Assembly: GCA_973895155.1 (NCBI GenBank)
Contig: OZ316897.1
Location: 23,436,001-23,500,000, forward strand
Source: Marsupella aquatica
Taxonomy: Eukaryota; Marchantiophyta
Direction of reading: 5' to 3'
DNA: 64,000 bases
Notes under the pieces: generated by a model
What the model saw: the letters and a program-made list of their open reading frames with translations, nothing else
What the model was told of the DNA's origin: nothing
Database searches by the model: none
Translations under genes and position numbers: made by a program
Part shown: one piece after another, positions 10,851 through 20,902 of the stretch
Position numbering within the stretch: position 1 is the stretch's first letter
Layout of the letters: every line of letters starts with the position of its first letter

Positions 10851-12044
10851 ACGAATTTAAGATTGAATTGACGTACAGGCAGTGTATGCCAGAAGGAGCT
10901 AGACGGGAGAGGAATTCACGTTCTACTATAATTGTGAAGATGCGTCATCACTCCAGTTAAAAAGATGAAGAGCTTCCATTTCGAGGTGATGCCGTACTCT
11001 ATCCAAAGCGCCCCGGAAGCCCTCTTAAGAGTATTGGAAAAATTTGTGGTGCCAAACTTAAGAGAAGAAACCGCCCTCCCACCAGAAAAGGCCTCACAGA
11101 GAGGAGCTGTTGCTCGTCAAGTTGCTTTGGAGATAGTCGAAGACACCAAAGACACTTTGAGTGACAAGTGAAGTTATTCTAACGTTGCTCGGGACGTATG
11201 ATTTGTAAAATTGTCCAACCATCCTGGTTCGTGTGACCGATGCCACCTATCCGATCTTTGGGAACATTAAGAATTAGGAATTTGAGGAATCGTTATGTTA
11301 ATTCTTGGGTTCTGAGCCTGAGAGGGAGGAATGGCATACATTGGTTAACTATCACCTGGTGGGAAGATGAAAGTTTGCATTTAGTAATATTAAGGCTGAA
11401 TGGTAGGATCACACAGGAGTGATATTTAGTCATTTCCATTCGGGAGTTAGCGGAAAGAATCATGCACCAGGAATTGCGTAGAAGATTAGGAAGGAGTTAG
11501 ACGTCTGATTAGTAGGATGGCCTAGTGTAGCGTACCATGTGGTAAAGAAATTTCAGGGTGAAGGAAGTCGGAGATTATGGGGAACGCCCGGTTCCAGTAA
11601 TCGCCACCGTAAAGGAGATAAGGAAGGACGCCGCGAAGAGCGTCCAATGCGATTCGTCCCAGAAGATTCCGCAAGTCAGGACGCTTCGAGTAGCGTCCGA
11701 TCCCAGTGGACGCTGTGAGCAGCGTCCGGTGGAATCTGTGACGAACCAACGTGCGCGACGCTTCTGGTGTGCCTTTCCGCGTCTCAACCTGAAGGACGCA
11801 CCAGAGAAAACGAGGTTTTAGAATCTCGGCTGGTCACTGAAGGGAAGTATTAGCTACGGGATAGCAAGGGGGAGGAATCATGCAAGGGATGTTGAACGAC
11901 GCTACGGGAAGTCACTTTGAGGAAGCAGGTTCATATCTCCCGGAGTGGGGTGATAACGTCGCACCTAAATGGTGACTCCTTGCATAAAGACTCCTGAGGA
12001 GCGGGTCTGGTGTCTCAAAATCACCCGTGCTTGGAGAATGAGGG
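10851..12044 (+). other. B1 leader between PBS and gag
   Basis: The leader is about 1.2 kb. It holds at least three hairpin units: 11627-11644 (imperfect), GACGCTTCGAGTAGCGTC at 11680-11697 and GACGCTGTGAGCAGCGTC at 11709-11726. It also holds two short ORFs (10965-11171 and 11240-11422) that are conserved in B2, but both copies are so similar that this is weak evidence of coding. The first short ORF faintly resembles an RT segment (EVMPYSIQSAPEALLRVLEK). Confidence 0.6.
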
Positions 12045-14001
12045 ATGTCTGAGGGAGATCCACCGAATAAAAGAAAACCTACCAAGACCTCCAGTAATTC
12101 GGATGCTGCAAAATTAGTAGTGACCCCTCGCACATTGTTACCCGAATTCCAGTCACCAGGAGCACCTGCACCGGGTAGTGTGTGGAAACAAGTGGGATCT
12201 ATTCAAGAGGCAAGTGGCTCTTTGGAAAGGCCCACGTCGACCCGACCCCTGTTTGTAAATCTTCGTTCAGGTCCAAAACTTATTGGTTCTCAAAAGACCA
12301 AGCTCCGCCAGCAGACAGTACGTTCGGTGAACCAAATTGACTCTGGTGTGGATAGTACCACTGAGAGGGCCTTATCTCATACCGAAGGAAGAAATTTGGG
12401 TTTGCCCGAGAATACAGTTGCAGAATCGCTGGCCCAAGATAATTCTGTCGATCTTTCACAATTGGATAATCCAGAACCACTGAGTGAAGCCGGTGGTTCG
12501 TCTTCTAGTGAGACAAGCAGCAGTTCAGGCTTGGGCAGCCCAAACCCATTTGCTACCCGATCAGCTCTTCCTTTCGTTACCCTCCTAGCTCCAACCACGA
12601 TGGCTCGAAATAATGTGAGGTACGACCGGTTCTTCGGTACTTCCAAGGAGGATGCAGAGGTGTATTTGAAAGAATTTGAAGCTGCAGCTGCATCCAATGG
12701 ACAGAGTCAAGACGCTGAAAAAGCCAATCTGTTTGGTGGTCTAATGAAAAAGGGTGCTCAGAAATGGTATGACCGTTTTCCGGACAAGCAGGATTGGGGG
12801 AAATTGAAGGCTGCTTTCTTGGCCAAATATAAAGAAGAAGGAGCAGCTGCGCGTGCCTTTGCCCGAATCTCACATCTGCACATGAAGAAACATGGGTCTG
12901 TGAGGAAATATGCCGACAAATTATTGGATTTGGTAGATCAATATAATCCAGCTACCTCGAAATCTACTATCAAGGACTGGTTTATTAACGGTTTACCCTC
13001 CAGGATTGCTCGTTACGTGAGACGAGAAGGTGGCACCACTTTGGAAGAAGTACAAGAGGCAGCCCAGAAGTACGTAGACTCGGAGATTTCAGAGAGAAAA
13101 CGAGTTAAGAAGGACCTGAAGAAAGACAAAAGAAAGAAGAAGAAAACGTCCAGGTCTAAATCTGACTCGGAGACGGAATCAAGTGAAAGTAGCACTAGTG
13201 AGGAGGACGAGAGTACAAATTCGAGCACTAGTGATAGTTCAAGCTCAAGTTCCGACTCAGAATCCGTTGCTCCTAAAAAGAAGAAATCCTCTGTAAAAGG
13301 GAATAATAAAGTTCCCAACCAGAAGAAGATGGATCGCATGATGGAAGAACTCTCTGGCCAATTGTCCAAGTTGAATGTCAATATCGCCGCGGTAAAACCA
13401 GTACGAAGGTTGCCTGCTCCCATGAGAATGAACGTATGGTGCACCCGATGCAGTCAGCAGGGCCATTACCCGAACGAGTGCCCCACATTACGAACCCCGG
13501 TGAATTATGTAGATGGTCAAGAAGAGGCTGAGGAGTATGAGTACGATCCCACGTATACCGTCCAAACAGCACCCCCTGGACAGTATTTCCCACCACCTCC
13601 TGCTTCCAGACCGACTTGGGGACCACCTAAGCCCACTTTCAATAAACCAACGTCAAGACCACCCATGGGACCCCCGGGAGGATACCCACCACGAGGAATG
13701 CCGCGTCAAAAAGGGGCTTGTTGGAATTGTGGCCAACCTGATCATTATTCACCCCAGTGCCCTTATCCCAAACAGGAGGTGGGGTATACACCTGTCTGTG
13801 GGAACTGTGGAAAAGAAGGACACTTACCGGTGGAATGCCCGAATCCGGCTAAGCCTAGGCTGATGGTTCGATTTGCTCAAGAGCCAGTTAAAGAAGCAAG
13901 TCGACCTGAAGCCAAGATTCGGATGGTTTATTCTGAAGAGATGGAGCAATGCAGCTTCATTCAACATATGGATGTAAATCGGGTGGAATTAAAGCCAGAT
14001 T

Positions 14002-14148
14002 TGTTATGAATACACAAGATGATAGTAGTCAATAATCCCCACTCACTTCCATTATGCCAAGGACTTATATAGTCCAGAAGGGTTAACATGGTTGGGTTAA
14101 TGTTAACCTATCCTATACTAGGGTTAAGTCATATTATGGGTTATAACA
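14002..14148 (-). repeat. Copia 3' LTR (147 bases)
   Basis: Direct repeat matching 19648-19794. It is very short for an LTR but carries the TG...CA ends. Bases 14149-14486 next to it are the copia 3' untranslated region, with a purine tract at the LTR edge and no gene seen. Confidence 0.93.
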
Positions 14149-14486
14149 CTTCCCCTTGGTTACTTGGACGGGTGTCAAGGAACCACACATTTAACCCTAG
14201 TTTAAAAGTGGGAGTCACTTATGATGTAGCCTCATCAAACCTTGCTGCTTTCCTCTCAAGGAAGAGTACTACCATCATTACAATTTGTGGTCCCTAATTC
14301 AGAAAGTCTCTAATGTGTATGCTCTAAGTCTAAAAGTAGCCTATTACTGTCTAAGCCAGTGGGCTAATAGTAAGTAAGCGTTTATTTGTTACTCTAGTCG
14401 GGGTAGTATTGTATTCATGATGGGGGAACATGTGTCTCTCTGTAAACTGTTCGTTAGATACTACGATTTAGTAGTTTGTCGAGGTT

Positions 14487-17400
14487 CTACTTCGATTTTG
14501 CGTTGGCTGTGTGTTCGTGTCGGGAGTTGTCGTTAGTCGAGGAGGTTAGGGAGGAGAGACGATGCATTCCAATGGCGCTGACGTGCTTTCGATGTGTAGT
14601 CGCTGGTAGCGGCTTGGTGAAGAGGTCGGCGCAATTGTCTTGTGAGCTTATCCACTTTACTTGTATTTGCTTTCCGCTGTGTTCGTGCGTAAAGAAAAAT
14701 TTCGGGTCTATGTGCTTGGTTCGATCGGTCTTCATGTAGCCTGTAACTATCTGGTCGACGCATGCCCTATTGTCCTCGTAGATGGTGGTTGGATTTGTGA
14801 GTAAGGTTTTTCCTGTCTGTTTGAGTATATGTGTGATTATACTACGGAGCCAAATCGCTTCGCGGCATGCCTCATAGAGGGCAATTACTTCGGCGTGATT
14901 CGATGACGTTGTGGTTAGGCTCTGCTTCGTGCTTCTCCAAGATATGGCGGTTTTACCCTGCAAGAAGACGTATCCTGTCTGCGACTTTGAATCTTGGGGG
15001 TCTGAGAGGTATCCAGCGTCCGCGTATCCTGTAAGTTCATCCTCGCTTTCGTTGGGGAAGAATAGTCCCATGTCAATTGTTCCTTGGAGGTATCGGAATA
15101 CTCGTTTTATGCCGTTCCAGTGGCGTATTGTCGGGTGCGCGCTATGTCGTGCGAGAAGGCTCACTGCAAAGGATATATCCGGTCGGGTGTTGTTGGCCAG
15201 GTAAAGGAGGGCTCCGATAGCCGATAAGTATGGCTTATCTGAATCTAGTATTGGTTCGTTGTCCTGTCTTTGCCTGAACATGTCCTTCGCAGTGTCTAAG
15301 GATCTCAGCTCCATTGGTGTTGATACCGGGTATGCCTTTTGCATATTGAATTGTTGGAGGATTTTGTTTGTATAGGTAGACTGGCTAATGAATGTGCCTG
15401 TCTGTAGGTGATCGAACTGAAGGCCGAGGCAGTAAGTCGGTTCTCCCAGTTCTTTCATCTCGAAAATGCCCTTCATTGTGTTGATTGTTTGTCGTAATAG
15501 TCATTGTGTACCGAAGAGATTAATGTCATCGACATATAGCGCTAACACGACGAACTCTGTGTCTACTCTTTTGATGAATATACAGGGCGCTATGTCTTCT
15601 GTAATAAATCCGAGTGCTTGTATTTCGGTTTTAAATTTCTGGTACCATATACGGCCGCTTTGTTTCAGGCCGTTTATGGGTTTCAATACTTGCACAGCAA
15701 ATGCCTGCTGTCCAGTCCTTCGTTTTCCGGGGTACTGGAGTGGTGCTTTCTGTGTGTTGCCACTGCTCAACACAAGGCCTTTACAATCATCATTAGGGAT
15801 AATCTGGTCAATTCCCGACTTCATATCCTTGCTCAGGTTTGGGTATTGCTTCCCCTGAATGTGTTCTGCCACTCTTTCGAGTAATTCCTTTGGTGCTTTC
15901 ATATGAATTTCGGAGTCTAAGACTCCATATAGGTATGCCGTTACTACGTCCATAAGGATATTGCATAATTGGTGTTTGCGAGAGAAAGCAATTAAATACC
16001 TGAATGTCGTCACGTCCATTACTGGTGAATATGTTAGATCATAGTCCCTGCCTGGGATCTGGGTGTATCCTTTTGCTACTAATCGCGCTCTGTATCTGAT
16101 AACATCACCTTTTGCATTTCGCTTTTTAATGAACGTAAATCGGCTGTCTGTATAGTCATTGTTAGGATCAACTTGTTTGACTGGTCCGAAGACTTGTCGA
16201 CGGATTAGTGCATCCATTTCTGTGTCAATGGCCTCTTTCCAGTGTGGCCAATCTGACCTTGTTTGTGCTTCTTTGATTGTTAAAGGGTCCGAAGTATCAT
16301 TGGTTATTTCTTGAGCTATATGGTAAGCAAATTGTTCGTCGACAGTAGTGTTTTGTCTCGTGTAAATTTGTCCTGTATGCTTATACTGAATTGACATCTC
16401 CTCATTACCCGATATGTCTGGTGTCTCGGATTCATTATTAATGAAGTGAAAAGTAGTTTCAGGAATTACCTGATGGGGGCGTCTTTGGCGGGGTCGGGTA
16501 TCATGTGATCCTGGTGGCCTACCTCTTTTCGCCTTAGGGGCAGCTACTGTTGCTGGAGGAGTATTCATTTGTACTCTGGCTGGTACATTGGTTGCCTCGT
16601 TGTGGGATTTTGTAACATTTGCTGCATCATTAAATGCATCTGGGATCTTATCCAGCATCTCGTGGAGGTGGAGTAATCGTCTAACTTCTGCATCCGTTTG
16701 TTTCGTCCTCGGGTCCTGGTTGAGTAAGTTTCTGCTGTTCCAGTTGATCTGGTGTGGGTGCAAGTCCCCTGTCATTTGTTTGTCTATGTTTAGGGTGGGA
16801 AAAGTGTCTTCGTAAAAATGACAATCTGTATGTCTGGCCTTAAACACATCGGCTGTTGTCGGTTCCAGGTAGCGAATGATCGAGGATGAGTCATTTCCGA
16901 TGTAGATTCCTTCTTGTCTTTGAGGTCCGATTTTTGTACGCTTGGGTCCCAGTATTGGGACCATGACTTTGCATCCAAATACCCGCAGGTGTGACAGGTC
17001 TGGAGGTAGTCCGAACGCTAAGTGGTGTGGAGTCTTTGTGTTGAACGCCGATGGTCTGTATTGAAGCAGTGTGGCAGCATGGAGGACTGCGTGTCCCCAT
17101 GTGGATAGGGGTAACTTTGAATTCATTAACAGGGGTCTGGTTATCATCTGTATACGCTTGATAACGGATTCTGCCATTCCGTTTTGGAAATGGACATATG
17201 GGACTGAGTATTCAGTGTCAATGCCCGCTGCCCAGCAAAACTCATCGAATGCTTTTGAGGTGAATTCCCCTGCACCATCCACTCTCAGTTTCCGAATTGG
17301 ATGTTCTGGGAATTGTGCTTTAAGCTTTAGAATGTTGGCCAGTATCCTAGCGAAGACCAAGTTGCGTGTAGAGAGTAGAGATACTTGCAGCCATTTGGTC

Positions 17401-19100
17401 GAAGAGTCGATGATGGCCAGGAAATACTTAAACGGTCCACTTGGTGGGTGGATCGGGCCGCATACATCTGCGTTCAGGTGTTCCAGGAAGTTCGGGATGG
17501 CATAGATTGTCTTCTGTATTTGTGGGCGTGTAATCAGCTTCCCCTGAGAGCACGCCAGGCATTGCCTTTGTTTTGTTGATGGGTTGACTCCTTGGGGGAT
17601 TCCACGGGAGTCATGAATAATTCTGCGGTACATGTTTACTCCGGGGTGTCCCAGTCGACAGTGCCATAAGTATGTGATATCAGGTAAGTCTGCAGTGACA
17701 TAGTGAGCTTGAATTTGAGTTGCGTAGAGGCCTGGTGGTATAAGGGGTAAGGTTTCTTTAATATGTATACCTTGTTCGGTAACCTCCACGATTTGGAGGG
17801 TATCTTCCTCGTCTGTTTTCACTGTGCGCAGTTGATATTTATTTGCGACTATGTCTCGGAAGCTGATGAGGTTCCTTGTAGCTCGCGGGGCGAATATCGC
17901 TGCTTCGATGGCGAGTGCAGTGCCTCCTGGGAATATTACCGTGGCTGTGCCTTTACCCTCCTCAATCTGGTTTGTGCCTGAAATGGTGGTCATATGCCGG
18001 GCTGATGGGGTAATTGAGTGGAAATATTTCTTGTCCTTTAGTATTGTATGAGACGTACCGCTGTCAATTATGCCCAGATTGGGGTCTTGTAGTGTGTAGG
18101 GTCCTCTTGCTGGAGTTACTATGTGGGTCTCCACTTCATGAGGTTGTTCGGGGTCTTTGTAGGTGGCTATTGCTTCTTCTAGCTCCATGTAGTTCCCTGC
18201 TGGGTTTTGTTTGAGTCTAGCTCTTGATTCTGTATGTTTCCTGGCTATTTGGTCCGATGCCCAACAATTTTTCTTCAGGTGTCCTATTTTTCCGCATCGG
18301 TAGCACATCCTGTCATCTTTGGTGTTGTCCGATGCATTATCACTCATCCTGCCTCTGCCGCCTACTCCCCTGCCTCTTGTGTTGTATGATTGTCGATATC
18401 CTCGACCTCTGTAGGATTGGTTTCTACCTCTGCCTTGGTATCCGCCTCTGCCTCTTGGTCGGCCTCGTCCCATGTTATCTCGCTGATAGTAATTTATCTC
18501 TGGTTTGTGTGGTGGTGGTTCTGTTCCCGCAGGTCTTTTTCGGGCGTTTTGCATGGCGACCACCTGTTGCTTCTCTTCTACAAGTAAATGTGCGATAAGA
18601 TCTGAATATGTGGTGAATTGCATATTTCGGTACTGTGTACCGAGTGCAATGTTTGATTCGGGGAATGTACTCAGTGTCTTGTCGATCTTATCTGCGTCTG
18701 GGACTGGATGGCCGCAGAGTTCTAGTTGAGAGGTAATTTTAAATAGAGCGCTGTTGTAGTTAGCAATGGAAGTATGATCCATCACTCGTAGGTTGTACCA
18801 ATCGCGGCGAGCCTCAGGAAGCCATATTTCGCGCATATGGTCGAATCGGGCCTTTAACTTGTCCCACAGGAGTCGTGGATTGACTTCGTTCATGTATTGG
18901 GATTTTAGTGAGGGAACCAAGTGCTGGCGCAAAAGGAACACGGCCTTGGCCTTCTGTTGTAGAGTCAGATTTTGGTCTGTGATTAATGTATCTTCAAGCT
19001 CCAACGATGCGAAGTATGTTTCCGCATCTACGGCCCATGTCAAGTAGTTGCTGCCGTCTACTAGTAGGGCTGGGAAATGTAACTTCTCCAATGTTGCCAT
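14487..19100 (-). pseudogene. pol: Copia gag-pol polyprotein, one internal stop
   Basis: The minus strand from 19100 encodes 1199 residues, a TGA at 15503-15501 and then the same frame on to 14487. Gag core is near residues 75-180, an RGG/Arg-rich stretch near 210-250, CCHC CYRCGKIGHLKKNC at 266-279 and protease LGIIDSGTSH at about 342-351. Integrase has the HHCC finger, DVCGPIHPPSG, RVDGAGEF and NGMAESVIKR. RT has YRARLVAKGYTQ and the catalytic LYVDD just before the stop; RNase H follows (TGYADAGYLSD, SNHAEVIAL). The INT-before-RT order defines Ty1/copia. The TGA (FGTQ stop LLRQ) falls inside RT, so the copy is probably dead, or expressed only by readthrough; the following CTA makes a UGA-CUA context. 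Confidence 0.93.
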
Positions 19101-19647
19101 GTCTATTTCGCCTGATTTTGGGCCTTATAAATATATGGTGTTCCTTTGTATCAAATGCCTATGACTTTCGCCTTGTCCCGCCCGATCGATCGGCTGTTGT
19201 GATGGATCAAGTTAACCAAAAGAAAGAGAAACGATAGCGATCCTTTCGCTCAAGGCACGGGACTCATCTGCCCCTTGAATCGCATCCAAATTGTCCCCGA
19301 TGGAGTTCGTTCGTATGTCCTTGTGTGCGGTCCTCAAAGTTTTCAGTTTTCGCCAATGTCTTTTATTTTGTTTTTCGCGTCTCGTCGCGTTGTCTCCTTC
19401 GTTCAAGGTTGAGAATCTTCGCTCGTGATTAGGCTCGACGCTCTATGGCCAGTTCTTTGTTCTTCGATCATAAGCTTGTTTTCTCTATTCTCGGGAGGTA
19501 GTTAGGCGGTTATTCTCGCCATTAGAGCAAAAAACACACAACATTGTGTTGTTTTCTTTGTGTGGACCTCGATCTATTGAGTTGTCAGATTTTGGGGAGG
19601 GAGCACATGTAAAAAAAAATGTAATTGAGCAAGTCGCGCTGATAACG
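19101..19647 (-). other. Copia 5' leader and primer-binding site
   Basis: About 550 bases lie between the 5' LTR and the ATG at 19100. CGTTATCAGCGC at the LTR edge is the likely primer-binding site. No gene is seen. Confidence 0.6.
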
Positions 19648-19794
19648 TGTTATGAATACACAAGATGATAGTAGTCAATAATCCCCACTCACTTCCATTA
19701 TGCCAAGGACTTATATAGTCCAGAAGGGTTAACATGGTTGGGTTAATGTTAACCTATCCTATACTAGGGTTAAGTCATATTATGGGTTATAACA
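19648..19794 (-). repeat. Copia 5' LTR (147 bases)
   Basis: Direct repeat of 14002-14148, flanked on the right by the AGATT target duplication. On the minus strand it begins TGTTATAACCC. Confidence 0.93.
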
Positions 19795-20893
19795 AGATTC
19801 ACTTTTTCATCAACCAGTATCCGGGGTGGTGCCTGATGTCTTGGTAAGTCATTTAGTGAAACCTGAAGTAGTTGGTATGCCGAATGATCGAGTTCAGAAT
19901 CGGGATAAAGTTCTGACTAATATTTACGCAACTACTCGTTCGAAGAAAAAGGAGACCAAGAAGCACGAGCATCAGAAGGTCGCGAAAGCTCCCAAGGATG
20001 AAGGGCGCAAGCCATGTAAGGAAGGCCTCGACAAAGAAGACGACCCTGCTTATGACCGATATGACCCAAAATACTTCTTGCCCGACATCTCTTTGGAAGT
20101 GAAAGACCATCTGGAAGAGCTAGTTAAGGAGCAAGTGCAATCTCCTAACCCACCAGTAGTAGTCAAAGCTAAAGAGCCACTGAAAAATCCAGGTTATGAT
20201 ATTGTTGAAGATGTCAAGAATCATCCTGCACATATCACCATTGGGGAATTATTACAGGACAATCCGGTTTATAGGCGACAGCTGAGGAGCCTCCTTGCAG
20301 GAAAACGGAGGAAGAAGAAGTTACCTTCTGTGGATGTGCTACGAACAGAGTGGGAGGACAAAGGACCGATGGAAATTGAGGTTCAAATCCAGGGGTGTGT
20401 CATTCGGAGAGTTCCTGTGGATGGAGGAGCCAGCGTTAATCTGATTACACAGTCAGCAGCATTTAATTTGGGTTTCACTAAGTTTGAGCCCACTCCCAAG
20501 ATTTTGCGCATGGCGGATCAGTCTCGTGTGGTACCCATAGGGAAGCTGACCAAAGTAGAAACTTTGATTGCTGGTGTCCCTTTTCTGTTGGATTATGTGG
20601 TTATTAATCCGGAAATACCATCCAGCTTTCCTGTTTTGTTAGGCCGACCATGGTTGTATAAGGCTCAAGTTCAGGTTAATTGGCAATCTCAAGAGCTTTC
20701 ATTTGGGAAGCCTAAGGTGACTGTTAGTTGGGTTCCGGAACCACATTTTGGAGAAACACAAACAGATGATGGGTACACCTCGGATTTTTCGACCTCTTCG
20801 CTAGTCCTGCAGCCATTGGAATTTGAACTGGAGGAAGTTCGTTACTTGGAAGTTTATCTGTCTGATGCTCCCATAAAACCAACTAGGCCCTCC

Positions 20894-20902
20894 TGACAAT
20901 TA
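20894..20902 (+). promoter_or_regulatory. Candidate stop-codon readthrough site in B1
   Basis: TGA CAA TTA separates gag-PR from RT-INT with both in the same frame. CAA TTA fits the CAR-YYA context known from tobacco mosaic virus type readthrough. The downstream frame has no ATG until about 20978, which argues against independent initiation close to the stop. B2 is identical at 41703-41711. Confidence 0.65.

Larger units (their letters stand above)
14002..19794 (-). mobile_element. Complete Ty1/copia element inserted in B1 gag
   Basis: Direct repeats of 147 bases at 14002-14148 and 19648-19794 (plus strand TGTTATGAATAC ... GGTTATAACA) flank a single pol gene. The target duplication is AGATT at 13997-14001 and 19795-19799, and B2 has the uninterrupted AGATT site. 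The LTRs look identical. On the minus strand, CGTTATCAGCGC (19647-19636) is adjacent to the 5' LTR and matches the initiator-Met PBS TGGTATCAGAGC at 9 of 12 positions. AAGGGGAAG (14157-14149) is the polypurine tract. Confidence 0.95.
12045..20896 (+). pseudogene. gag: B1 gag-protease, split by the copia insertion
   Basis: The frame runs 12045-14001 and resumes at 19800-20896; between lie the copia element and the second copy of the AGATT duplication. The joined frame matches the intact 1017-codon gag-PR of B2, apart from the disruption. The 5' half carries the Gag core (YDRFFGTSKEDAEVYL.. to about 13090), a Ser/Lys-rich acidic stretch and three CCHC knuckles; the 3' half carries the retropepsin with VPVDGGASVNLIT. 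The split makes a truncated Gag ending at 14009 inside the copia LTR. The stop at 20894-20896 is the same UGA as in B2. Confidence 0.93.
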
